From Aestuariirhabdus litorea (GTDB lineage Bacteria; Pseudomonadota; Gammaproteobacteria; Pseudomonadales; Aestuariirhabdaceae): a stretch of 64,000 nt of DNA. Both the position numbers and the translations under genes were made by a program. The DNA lies in NCBI RefSeq assembly GCF_003864255.1, contig NZ_QWEZ01000002.1:1116001-1180000 (forward strand), given 5' to 3'. The notes under the pieces were generated by a model. It was not told where the DNA came from. It saw only the letters and a program-made list of their open reading frames with translations, and did no database searches. Position 1 is the first letter of the stretch. Each line of letters starts with the position of its first letter. Shown here piece after piece: positions 15,775 to 23,849 of the stretch.

Positions 15775-17262
15775 ATGACCCGGAATCAACGAAGAGATCC
15801 ACGGGTGGTGATCATCGGCGCCGGGATGAGCGGCATCCTGATGACCATCAAACTGCGCGAAGCGGGCATCACCGATATCTGCGTGCTGGAGAAGGGCGAA
15901 TCGGTGGGAGGCACCTGGCGTGAAAACCGCTACCCGGGGCTGGCCTGCGATATTCCGGCCCATATGTACACCTACGCGTTCGAGCCCAACCCGGAGTGGG
16001 AACACCGCTTTGCCCGCGGCCCGGAGATACGCCGTTACTTCGAGCAGGTGGCCGACAAGTACGATGTGGTGCGGGATGTGCGCTTCAACGAGGCGGTCGA
16101 GCGATGCGTTTACGAGGGTGGGGTGTGGCACCTGACCACCAGCAAGGGGGCCGAGCTGGAAGCCGATCTGGTGATCTCGGCCACCGGTATACTGCACCAC
16201 CCCGCCTACCCCGATATTGAGGGGCTGGAGCAGTTCGAAGGTGAGTGTTTCCACACCGCGCGCTGGCCGGACAAACTGAGCCTCAAGGGCAAGCGGGTGG
16301 GTATCATCGGTACCGGTTCCACCGCCGCCCAGGTGATCCCCGAACTGGTGAAGGAGGCCGGGCAGGTGGTGGTGTTCCAGCGTACCCCGCAGTGGATCTA
16401 CCCGGCGCCGGATCGCGAATACGATGCGTCGCTGCGGGCAAAGGTACGCAAAAACCCTCGTCTCGCACGCCGCGCCTACCGCTGGTATACCCGCGCCATC
16501 GAGCTGTTCTTCTCCCGCGCCGTGATAGGGCAGAGGATCCCTCACTTTTTGATGAGCTGGGCCTGCCGCCAGCATCTCAAACGCAAGGTCAAGGACCCCG
16601 AGCTGCGCCGGCGACTGACCCCCGACTACACCGTGGGCTGCAAGCGGGTGATCGTATCGACCAAATTCTACGATGCCATCCAGGCCCCCAACTGCCGGTT
16701 GGTGACCGAGGGGATCGAACGGGTGGACGCCAACGGGGTGGTCACCGCCGATGGCCAGCACCACGGGCTCGACCTGCTGGTGCTGGCCACCGGCTTTCAC
16801 CCCTTCAACTTTATGCGTCCCATGGAGCTGGTGGGGCGCGATGGCCTGCACATCAACAAGGCCTGGGTGAAGCGGGTACAGGCTTACCGCTCGCTGCTGA
16901 TTCCCGGCTTCCCCAACTTCTTCCTCATGCTGGGGCCCAACACCCCCATCGGCAACTTCTCGGTGATCGCCATGAGCGAGGTGCAGAGCCACTACCTGCT
17001 GCAGCTGATTGAGCGCTGGCGCCGCGGCGAGGTGCAGGAGATCGAGGCCACGACCGAGGCTACCGAGCGCTTCAACCAGTACCTGCGCGGTGGCATGGCG
17101 CACACCGTCTGGGTGGGGGGCTGCAACAGCTGGTACCTCGACAACGAAGGGGTACCGGCGATGTGGCCCTACACCTGGGGGCAGTGGGTGAAGGAGATGT
17201 CGGCGCCCCAGTGGTCGGACTTTACCCAGGGCGCCGGGCTTTCCCGGGAGGCGCGGGGGTGA
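15775..17262 (+). CDS. Flavin-containing Baeyer-Villiger monooxygenase (MymA-like)
   Basis: A 495-residue class B flavoprotein monooxygenase. The FAD site IGAGMSG is near residue 15, and GGTWRENRYPGLACD is the typical second FAD block. The Baeyer-Villiger fingerprint FxGxxxHxxxWP is present as FEGECFHTARWP at about residues 154-165. The NADPH site GIIGTGSTAAQ follows. It inserts oxygen next to a ketone to give an ester or lactone. With the SDR and esterase of the same operon it completes an alcohol-ketone-ester-cleavage route. AGGAGG precedes the ATG. Confidence 0.92.
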   Translation: MTRNQRRDPRVVIIGAGMSGILMTIKLREAGITDICVLEKGESVGGTWRENRYPGLACDIPAHMYTYAFEPNPEWEHRFARGPEIRRYFEQVADKYDVVRDVRFNEAVERCVYEGGVWHLTTSKGAELEADLVISATGILHHPAYPDIEGLEQFEGECFHTARWPDKLSLKGKRVGIIGTGSTAAQVIPELVKEAGQVVVFQRTPQWIYPAPDREYDASLRAKVRKNPRLARRAYRWYTRAIELFFSRAVIGQRIPHFLMSWACRQHLKRKVKDPELRRRLTPDYTVGCKRVIVSTKFYDAIQAPNCRLVTEGIERVDANGVVTADGQHHGLDLLVLATGFHPFNFMRPMELVGRDGLHINKAWVKRVQAYRSLLIPGFPNFFLMLGPNTPIGNFSVIAMSEVQSHYLLQLIERWRRGEVQEIEATTEATERFNQYLRGGMAHTVWVGGCNSWYLDNEGVPAMWPYTWGQWVKEMSAPQWSDFTQGAGLSREARG

Positions 17263-17459
17263 GCGGAACTAAAGGCCCTGGTCGGCGACGCTGAACTTTT
17301 TTGCGGCCGGGGCGGTCAGAACCCTTGTTAAGCCGATGATCCTTTGCCGGGATGGCGACGAAGTTCAGGCCGGCCAGGCTACCATGTGGCTCGGGTTGGG
17401 TTGTACCAGCCGGGGCTGATGTTAGTCGTGGCGGCGATCAAAACCTTACAGGGAGATCC

Positions 17460-18131
17460 ATGCCTATGGCGGATTTTAACAAGCTGGTAGGGCAGTTGAT
17501 GGGCAGTGGAGCGGCCGGCGGATTTGCCGGTGGCCTGGCGGGCGGGCTCGCCAGTTCGCTGTTGACCACCAAGTCGGGCCGCAAGCTGGGTATGAGTGCC
17601 CTCAAGCTGGGCGGTGTGGCCGCGGTCGGCGCGCTCGCTTATACCGCCTACCAGCGCTACAGCAATCAACCCGCTGCACAAGCGGCGGCCTCCGCTGCCC
17701 CCCCTGCCGACCTGCAGCCCGCCCCGGCCGGTTCTGCTTTTCTGCCAGCGACCGATAACGCACCCGCCCATGAGGCGCTGGGGCTGACCCTGGTGCGGGC
17801 CATGATCGCCGCGGCCCGTTGCGATGGGCGACTCGATGCCCAGGAGAGTCAGGCGATCTTTCAACGTATAGAGTCCCTGGGGCTGGATGCCGGCACCCAG
17901 CGCCTGTTGGTACAGGAGATGGGGCATCCTGCCGATGTCGACGCCATTGTCAGCAGCGCGATCTGTCCCGAAATGGCGGCAGAGATCTATGTGGCGTCGC
18001 TGCTGGCCATCGATGTCGACTCCGCCGCCGAGCGCGCCTACCTGGCCATGCTGGCCGCGCGGCTGCAGCTGCCGGAGGGGCTGGTCCGCGAACTGGAAGC
18101 CCAGGTGGCTGCGCAAAAAGCAGAAGCATAG
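17460..18131 (+). CDS. DUF533/TerB-like protein (YebE family)
   Basis: A 223-residue protein. The Gly/Ala-rich N-terminal part (MADFNKLVGQLMGSG, then GGFAGGLAGGLASSLL) leads to one hydrophobic segment near 45-65. An Ala/Pro-rich linker and a helical TerB-like domain (about 105-220) follow, the latter marked by MIAAARCDGRLDAQE, a tellurite-resistance-type acidic loop. This is the DUF533 architecture of E. coli YebE, an inner-membrane protein of unknown function. The start at 17460 follows GGGAGA; an alternative ATG is 6 bases downstream. It is separated from the BVMO by 197 bp and ends before a good terminator, so it is probably monocistronic. Confidence 0.8.
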   Translation: MPMADFNKLVGQLMGSGAAGGFAGGLAGGLASSLLTTKSGRKLGMSALKLGGVAAVGALAYTAYQRYSNQPAAQAAASAAPPADLQPAPAGSAFLPATDNAPAHEALGLTLVRAMIAAARCDGRLDAQESQAIFQRIESLGLDAGTQRLLVQEMGHPADVDAIVSSAICPEMAAEIYVASLLAIDVDSAAERAYLAMLAARLQLPEGLVRELEAQVAAQKAEA

Positions 18132-18200
18132 CTCCCCCACACCGGTTCGCCAGCCGGGCCGGTGTGGCCTTTACCTCCCTTGTCCTCTGGGAGCGTCTTG

Positions 18201-18237
18201 GGCTCGGCATAAGCAATATTGTGCCGAGCCATTTTTT
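18201..18237 (+). terminator. Intrinsic terminator after the DUF533 gene
   Basis: A 10-bp stem (GGCTCGGCAT region pairing with GTGCCGAGCC) around an AT-rich loop, followed by ATTTTTTG. It isolates the DUF533 transcript from the TRAP transporter promoter region. The 338-base gap 18132-18469 otherwise holds the IHF-like and sigma-54 sites listed separately. Confidence 0.8.
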
Positions 18238-18305
18238 GCCCATCAGCAAGATCTTGCCGATAGCGTCGGGATAAGGGCGTTGCAGATCTTAAAAAACCCC
18301 TTCCT

Positions 18306-18318
18306 TATCAGCATCTTA
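18306..18318 (+). promoter_or_regulatory. IHF-like site upstream of the sigma-54 promoter
   Basis: TATCAGCATCTTA matches the IHF consensus WATCARNNNNTTR at every defined position and lies 18 bases upstream of the -24 element. IHF commonly bends DNA between an upstream activator and a sigma-54 promoter. The same stretch also forms an inverted repeat, TTATCA-N9-TGATAA (18305-18325). Confidence 0.5.
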
Positions 18319-18335
18319 TTGATAAGTGCACTGTT

Positions 18336-18351
18336 TGGCACCGGGTTTGCT
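18336..18351 (+). promoter_or_regulatory. Sigma-54 (RpoN) promoter for the TAXI-TRAP transporter
   Basis: TGGCAC-N5-TTGCT fits the -24/-12 consensus (TGGCACNNNNNTTGCW) exactly, with GG at 18337-18338 and GC at 18349-18350. Transcription would start near 18362, about 108 bases before the solute-binding protein gene. No bacterial enhancer-binding protein gene is present nearby, so the activator must be encoded elsewhere. Confidence 0.75.
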
Positions 18352-18469
18352 ATAACTGATAGGGTTGCGCACCCTGCTTCGGCAGCGTGGAGGGAAAAGC
18401 CTCCACGGCGTTCAGAGAACCACCCCATCGATCACCATACATCGACAACAATAAAGGGAACCAAGAACG

Positions 18470-19498
18470 ATGAAATTCAGCAAACGTACGCTTATCAAGG
18501 GCATCGGCCTCACTCTGGCCATGACCTCCGCCGCTTCACTGGGGCTCTCCGCCCAGGCTGAGGAGAAGCGCTCCTACATCCTGGCCACCGCCTCCACCGG
18601 TGGTACCTACTACCCGGTGGGCGTAGCGATCGCCACCCTCACCAAAGTAAAGCTGGAGCCCACCCAAAAGATCTCCATGTCGGCCATCAACTCCGCCGGT
18701 TCCGGTGAAAACATCAAGCTGCTGCGTGAAAACGAAGCCCAGTTTGCGATCCTGCAGGGACTCTACGGCGCCTGGGCCTGGGCCGGAGAGGGCAAGTTGC
18801 AGGCTGACGGCCCGCAGAAGAACCTGCGCTCTGTCTCCATGCTGTGGCAGAACGTTGAGCAGTTTGTGGTGGACAAGTCACTGGCCAAGAGCGGCACCAT
18901 CGAAGACCTCAAGGACTTCGCCGGTAAAAAGTTCTCCATCGGTAAGAAAAACTCCGGCACCGAAGGCTCCGGCCGCCAGATCCTGGCGGGCGTGGGAGTG
19001 GACACCGATGCCATGGACCTGGCCTACATGGGCTATGGCCCCAGCGCCGATGCGATGCAGAACGGCACCGTGGTGGGGATGAACACCCCCTCCGGCGTAC
19101 CCACCAGTGCGGTGACCCGCGCCTTCGCCTCACTGGGCGACAAGATCACGGTACTGGACTTCACCGATGAGCAGGTGAAGAAGGCCAACGGCAACTACCA
19201 GCTGTGGACCCGCTACGTGATTCCGGCCAACACCTACCCCGGCCAGACCAAGGCGGTGAACACCGTAGCCCAGCCCAACTTCCTTGCGGTGCGTGACGAT
19301 ATCGCCGAAGAGGATGTCTACCTGATCACCAAGACCATCTACGAGAACCTCCCCTTCCTTAACGGCATCCACAAGGCCACCAAGGCGATGGCGATCGAGA
19401 AGGCGATAGCCGGTCTGCCCTTCCCCCTGCACCCCGGTGCGGCCCGCTACTACAAAGAGGTGGGCATCCAGGTTCCCGCCCACCTGATGGCGAACTAG
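18470..19498 (+). CDS. TAXI family TRAP transporter solute-binding protein
   Basis: A 342-residue periplasmic binding protein. A basic and hydrophobic signal peptide ends at about residue 30 (LSAQA before EEKR). The mature protein opens with ILATASTGGTYYPVG, the hallmark of the TAXI (TRAP-associated extracytoplasmic immunogenic) branch. The following gene is the fused 4TM/12TM permease, so the pair forms a Na-driven high-affinity uptake system. The ligand cannot be told from sequence; characterised relatives bind small carboxylates or glutamate. Expression is probably sigma-54 dependent. Confidence 0.92.
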   Translation: MKFSKRTLIKGIGLTLAMTSAASLGLSAQAEEKRSYILATASTGGTYYPVGVAIATLTKVKLEPTQKISMSAINSAGSGENIKLLRENEAQFAILQGLYGAWAWAGEGKLQADGPQKNLRSVSMLWQNVEQFVVDKSLAKSGTIEDLKDFAGKKFSIGKKNSGTEGSGRQILAGVGVDTDAMDLAYMGYGPSADAMQNGTVVGMNTPSGVPTSAVTRAFASLGDKITVLDFTDEQVKKANGNYQLWTRYVIPANTYPGQTKAVNTVAQPNFLAVRDDIAEEDVYLITKTIYENLPFLNGIHKATKAMAIEKAIAGLPFPLHPGAARYYKEVGIQVPAHLMAN

Positions 19499-19509
19499 CG
19501 ATCCGCCCT

Positions 19510-19544
19510 GCCGTTCCGTAGCGGGGGCTGCGGAACGGCGTTTT
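19510..19544 (+). terminator. Hairpin between the binding protein and permease genes
   Basis: A stem of about 13 bp with one mismatch (GCCGTTCCG with CGGAACGGC at the base) is followed by GTTTTA, 12 bases after the binding protein stop. A partial terminator here would make more binding protein than permease, as is common in binding-protein-dependent transporters. Confidence 0.6.
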
Positions 19545-19660
19545 ACCTGAACGATTTTTTTGGGGCGGGCCCTGTGCCGGCCCCCGTTGTTGCGCGGCCG
19601 CCGGCCGCCAAAACCAAGGCAGGCCCACGGCCGCCCACCGTGCCCGCCCGGAGAATAATA

Positions 19661-21802
19661 ATGAGCAAAGATGCCATCGACCTCGATCCTGAACTGTCGG
19701 ACAAGCTGCGCAGCCTGGAGCTGACCAAGCGCGCCGATGACTCGCTGGCCGGCAAACTGGTCTACTGGATCGGTGTGCTATTGGCGGTGGCCCATATCTA
19801 TTTCAACACCCTCGGCACCCTGTCGGAGCTGTGGGTGTCGGCGATCCACTTTGGGGGGTTCGCCCTGGTCTGTGCGCTGATGGTGCCGGCCTTCACTACC
19901 CACTCGGCAAACGCCGGTCGCTGGACCCTGCTGCTCGACAGCCTGCTGGGGTTGGCGGCCCTGGCCTGTGCGGCCTACCTGATCGGCTTCGAGGATGCCC
20001 TTTACGATCGCGGGGTACGCTTTGTGACGAGCGACTGGATCGCCTCGGCCGCGGCGATCTTTATCGCCCTGGAGATGGTGCGCCGCAGCACCGGCTGGTT
20101 TATCCCGGTGATGACCGTTCTGGCGCTCACCTACGTATTCTGGTGGGGCCCCTACATCGATGGGGTGTTCGGATTCGCGGGGCTGAGCCTGGAGACGGTG
20201 ATGTTCCGCAGCTTCTTCTCCCCTGAAGGGATGTTTGGCTCCATCGCCCGCATCTCCTGGACCTATGTCTTTATGTTCATCCTGTTCGGCGCCTTTCTGG
20301 TCAAGTCGGGGGCCGGCGACTTTATCATCGAACTTTCCCGCTGCGCCGCCGGTCGTTTCGTTGGCGGCCCCGGCTTCGTGGCGGTGCTGGGCTCCGGCCT
20401 GATGGGGTCGGTGTCTGGTTCGGCGGTGGCCAATACCGTCTCCACCGGGGTGATCACCATTCCGCTGATGCGCCGCGCCGGCTTCCCGGCCCGCTTCTCG
20501 GCGGGGGTGGAGGCGGCCGCCTCCACCGGGGGACAGCTGATGCCGCCGGTGATGGGGGCGGGGGCCTTTATCATGGCCTCCTACACCCAGATCCCCTACG
20601 TGCAGATCATCGCCATCGCAGCGCTGCCGGCGCTGCTCTACTTTATGTCGGTGGGCTTTTTCGTGCGCGTTGAGGCGCAGCGCAGCCACGCCGACTCCGT
20701 CGAGATCGAGACCCGTCCGCTCAGGGAGGTGATGAAGGAGGGGTGGCACTTCGCGCTGCCGCTGGTGGTTCTGGTGGGGATGCTGATCAAGGGGTTCACC
20801 CCCACCTACGCTGCCGGGGTGGCGATCCTGTCGGTGATCGCCAGCTCCTGGCTCTCCAAACAGCCGATGGGACCCCGGGATGTGCTCGACTCCCTCGCCC
20901 AGGGCTCGAAAAACATGGCCACCACCGCCATGCTGCTGGTCACCGTTGGCCTGGTGGTGAATGTGGTGGCGATGACCGGCGTTGGTAACACCTTCTCGCT
21001 GATGGTGACCGACTGGGCCGGGGGCAGCCTGCTGATCACCATCGTGCTGGTGGCCCTGGCCTCCCTGATCCTTGGGATGGGGCTGCCGGTCACCGCCTCC
21101 TACATCGTGTTGGCTACCCTCTCGGCCCCGGCCCTCTACAACCTGATGGCCGAGCAGCAGCTGCTGCAGCTGATCGCCGACGGCCAGCTGCCGGAGATGG
21201 CGCGCAGCATCTTTATGCTGGTGGATATGGAGAAGGCCGCGCTGCTGGCCCAGCCGATGCCGATGGCGGAGGCGCAGGCCCTGCTGGCGCTGGTGCCCCC
21301 CGACTTCAAGGGGCAGTTGCTGGAGATGGCGGTGGACCCGGCGCTGCTGTCGATGCTGCTGCTGTCGGCCCACATGATCATTTTCTGGCTCTCACAGGAC
21401 AGTAACGTCACCCCGCCGGTCTGCCTCACCGCCTTTGCCGCGGCGGCCATCGCCCGTACCCCGGCCATGGCCACCGGTCTCACCGCCTGGAAGGTCGCCA
21501 AGGGGCTCTACGTGGTGCCCCTGCTGTTTGCCTATACCCCCCTGATCGGCGGCAGCTGGGAAGAAGTGATCACCGTCTTTATCTTCTCCCTGTTCGGTCT
21601 GTACGCCTTCGTTGGCCTGATGGAGGGCTACCTGGAGGGGCCCATCAACCTGGCACTCAGGGGGCTGTGCGGGGTCGCGGCGCTGGCCCTGATGTGGCCC
21701 CACGGCCTATTGCTGCTCAACCTGGGCGGGCTGGCACTGTTTGTAGCGCTGTTCTGGTGGAGTCGTCGCCGGCGCGCCGCCTTGGTGGCCAGCGCGGGCT
21801 GA
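19661..21802 (+). CDS. TRAP transporter fused permease (DctQ-DctM fusion)
   Basis: A 713-residue membrane protein. The N-terminal 4-TM part corresponds to DctQ. The larger C-terminal part is the DctM transport domain, with GSVSGSAVANTVSTG and ASTGGQLMPPVMGAGAF blocks and GMGLPVTASYI in the second half. Fused TRAP permeases of this size regularly pair with TAXI binding proteins. The start is set at MSKDAIDL, with GGAG 7 bases upstream; the open frame extends upstream through the intergenic hairpin without homology. The 3' end overlaps the convergent EamA gene by 96 bases. Confidence 0.9.
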   Translation: MSKDAIDLDPELSDKLRSLELTKRADDSLAGKLVYWIGVLLAVAHIYFNTLGTLSELWVSAIHFGGFALVCALMVPAFTTHSANAGRWTLLLDSLLGLAALACAAYLIGFEDALYDRGVRFVTSDWIASAAAIFIALEMVRRSTGWFIPVMTVLALTYVFWWGPYIDGVFGFAGLSLETVMFRSFFSPEGMFGSIARISWTYVFMFILFGAFLVKSGAGDFIIELSRCAAGRFVGGPGFVAVLGSGLMGSVSGSAVANTVSTGVITIPLMRRAGFPARFSAGVEAAASTGGQLMPPVMGAGAFIMASYTQIPYVQIIAIAALPALLYFMSVGFFVRVEAQRSHADSVEIETRPLREVMKEGWHFALPLVVLVGMLIKGFTPTYAAGVAILSVIASSWLSKQPMGPRDVLDSLAQGSKNMATTAMLLVTVGLVVNVVAMTGVGNTFSLMVTDWAGGSLLITIVLVALASLILGMGLPVTASYIVLATLSAPALYNLMAEQQLLQLIADGQLPEMARSIFMLVDMEKAALLAQPMPMAEAQALLALVPPDFKGQLLEMAVDPALLSMLLLSAHMIIFWLSQDSNVTPPVCLTAFAAAAIARTPAMATGLTAWKVAKGLYVVPLLFAYTPLIGGSWEEVITVFIFSLFGLYAFVGLMEGYLEGPINLALRGLCGVAALALMWPHGLLLLNLGGLALFVALFWWSRRRRAALVASAG

Positions 21803-22663
21803 TGGCCGGCGCACCAGCAGCTCCCAGGAGCCGATCACCGCACTGGCGATGATCATCAGCATGGCGATCAGGGTGGTGGAACGCACCGGGCTGTCGGTAA
21901 AGAGGATCAGCAGACCGGTTGATCCCATCGGGGCCAGGTAGGCGAGGGCCCCCACCACCCGGGTGTCCCCGTTCTTGAGGGCGATATCCCAGGTGAAAAA
22001 GGCCGCCCCCAGGGGGCCGGCGCCGATGGCGATCATCAGCAGCCAGTCGTTGAGGCTCAGCACCACCGCTTTGGGGGCCAGCCACTGCTCGGTGGCGTAC
22101 AGGCTCAGGGCCAGCAATCCCGACCACAGGCAGAAGCCGCCGATGGCCGCGCTTGGGAAGGCGCGCAGCTTGCTGCAGGCCAGCGAATAGTTGCTCCAGG
22201 CGAAGGCGGCGCCTATCGCCAGCAGGTAACCCGCGAGGTACTGGCTGTTCAGCTCGAGCTTGCCGCCGCTGATGATCAGCACTGCACCGCTGATCCCCAG
22301 CAGGGCGCCAATCAGGTGGTAGCTGCGCAGGGGCTTTTCGCGGAAGTAGAGGGGGGTGAGGACTACGATCAGCAGCGGCCACAGGTAGTTGATCAGGGTG
22401 GCCTCGATCATGGGGGCGTGGCGGTAGGCCATGAACAGCAGGTAGTGGTAGCCGAAGATGCCGCCGATCCCCACCGCCAGGGTGCGCAGGGGGACCCGCC
22501 AGTGGCGCCAGGTGAACAGGCTGACCAGTCCACAGCTGGTGAGTGCAACTCCCAGCTGCAGGAACGCGGGGATGTGGACCAGGAAGCTGGCCAGCACCGC
22601 CAGCGAGCTCCACAGCACAATGGTGATCAGGGCAAACAGCACCGAGCGGGTTTGAGGGGACAT
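21707..22663 (-). CDS. EamA/DMT family transporter
   Basis: A 318-residue protein with ten predicted transmembrane segments in two EamA repeats. AYRHAPMIEATLINYLWPL is the typical end of the first repeat, and GALAYLAPMGSTGLLILF that of the second. It is similar in layout to YddG-type exporters of aromatic amino acids, but the substrate is uncertain. The C-terminal extension after about residue 285 (RRPSARAGHQGG onward) is hydrophilic and is encoded antisense to the last 96 bases of the TRAP permease, suggesting that loss of an earlier stop lengthened the protein. Confidence 0.85.
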   Translation of the reverse strand: MSPQTRSVLFALITIVLWSSLAVLASFLVHIPAFLQLGVALTSCGLVSLFTWRHWRVPLRTLAVGIGGIFGYHYLLFMAYRHAPMIEATLINYLWPLLIVVLTPLYFREKPLRSYHLIGALLGISGAVLIISGGKLELNSQYLAGYLLAIGAAFAWSNYSLACSKLRAFPSAAIGGFCLWSGLLALSLYATEQWLAPKAVVLSLNDWLLMIAIGAGPLGAAFFTWDIALKNGDTRVVGALAYLAPMGSTGLLILFTDSPVRSTTLIAMLMIIASAVIGSWELLVRRPSARAGHQGGAPATTPPEQRYKQCQPAQVEQQ

Positions 22664-22823
22664 GGGCGCCTATCCGCAAAAGCGCCAGTGTAGTGGATCG
22701 TCCAAACCCGAGGAAGAGGGCAATGATGACTTTTTATCACCTTGGCTGTGGACCCGGCTGTTGCCCGTGGGGCGCATCTGCTAAGCTGCCCGCCAACCCT
22801 GTTGGCTGCTGGAAGACGCATCC

Positions 22824-23729
22824 ATGACCACCGCCCTGCTGCCGGTTTTCGGCCTGATCCTGCTGGGGATGCTGCTTTCGAGAATGCAGTTTCCCGGCGA
22901 CAGCTTCTGGCCCCAGGCCGAGAAGCTTACCTACTACCTGCTGTTCCCCGCCCTGCTGGTGGGCAAACTGGCCACCGCCGAAACCGGCGCGGTGGATATC
23001 GGCCGGGTGGCGACCCTGGTGGTGGGCTTCCTGCTGGCGGGCAGCCTGCTGCTGTGGCTACTGCAGCGCCTGGTGGGATGGAACGGCCCCCGCTTTACCT
23101 CCATCTACCAGGGGGGGATCCGCTTCAACACCTACGTGGGGCTGGCCACCGTCAGCCAGCTGCTGGGGGATGGAGCCATGGCGGTGGCGGCGGTGGCCAT
23201 CGCCCTTATGATTCCCCTGATCAACCTGTTGTGCATCGCCGCCTTTGCCCTCTACGCCGGTGCCGAGCGCCCCAGCCCCCTGCGGGTGGCGAGGCAGATA
23301 CTCAGCAACCCGCTGATCATGGCTTGCGTCACCGGCATCGCCTGGAACCTGCTGGGGTTGCCCTGGCCCGATGCCCTGGGGCTGTTTATGGAACTGCTGG
23401 GGCAGACGGCGCTGCCCATGGGGCTGCTGGCGGTGGGGGCCGGGCTTCAGCTGTCGGCCCTGAGGGGCGCCTCGGCGGCGCTGGTCTGGTCCAGCGCGGT
23501 CAAACTGCTGGGGCTGCCGCTGCTGGTACTGCTGCTCTGCCAGCTGACCGGCACCGTCGGGGTCACGCGCGAGGTGCTGTTGATCCTGGCGGTGCTGCCG
23601 ACCGCCTCCTCTGCCTACATACTGGCCCGCCAGCTGGGGGGAGATGCGCCCCTGATGGCGGCGCTGATCAGTGCCCAGACCCTGCTGGCAATGCTGTCGA
23701 TGCCGCTCCTGCTGGGGCTGCTGCTCTAG
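22824..23729 (+). CDS. AEC family transporter (auxin efflux carrier-like permease)
   Basis: A 301-residue protein with eight to ten hydrophobic segments. The N-terminal FGLILLGMLLSRMQFP and the central QGGIRFNTYVGLA correspond to the conserved AEC blocks, and LPTASSAYILARQLGGD is the family's crossover motif in the C-terminal repeat. Relatives export or import small organic acids such as malate. It is divergent from the EamA gene across 160 bp. The TAG stop overlaps the first base of a fragment of the MITE-like element. Confidence 0.88.
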   Translation: MTTALLPVFGLILLGMLLSRMQFPGDSFWPQAEKLTYYLLFPALLVGKLATAETGAVDIGRVATLVVGFLLAGSLLLWLLQRLVGWNGPRFTSIYQGGIRFNTYVGLATVSQLLGDGAMAVAAVAIALMIPLINLLCIAAFALYAGAERPSPLRVARQILSNPLIMACVTGIAWNLLGLPWPDALGLFMELLGQTALPMGLLAVGAGLQLSALRGASAALVWSSAVKLLGLPLLVLLLCQLTGTVGVTREVLLILAVLPTASSAYILARQLGGDAPLMAALISAQTLLAMLSMPLLLGLLL

Positions 23730-23770
23730 GGAGCCTGCGAACAGCTCTTTGCGGCTTCTGCAAGCTGCCT
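23729..23770 (+). mobile_element. Terminal fragment of the GGGAGCCTGCGAA element
   Basis: GGGAGCCTGCGAACA, then a CTCTTTGCGGCTTCTGCAAGC block, matches the reverse complement of the right end of the complete element (27777 back to about 27740). Only some 40 bases remain. As in the complete copy, the element begins at the G of a TAG stop codon. Confidence 0.7.
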
Positions 23771-23849
23771 GCGCCCGCGATCACGCCGCCGGTCCGTTAT
23801 ACTTCAGGCAAGGGCAGTGGCATGGCACGGCGCCACCGGGAGGTCGGGG

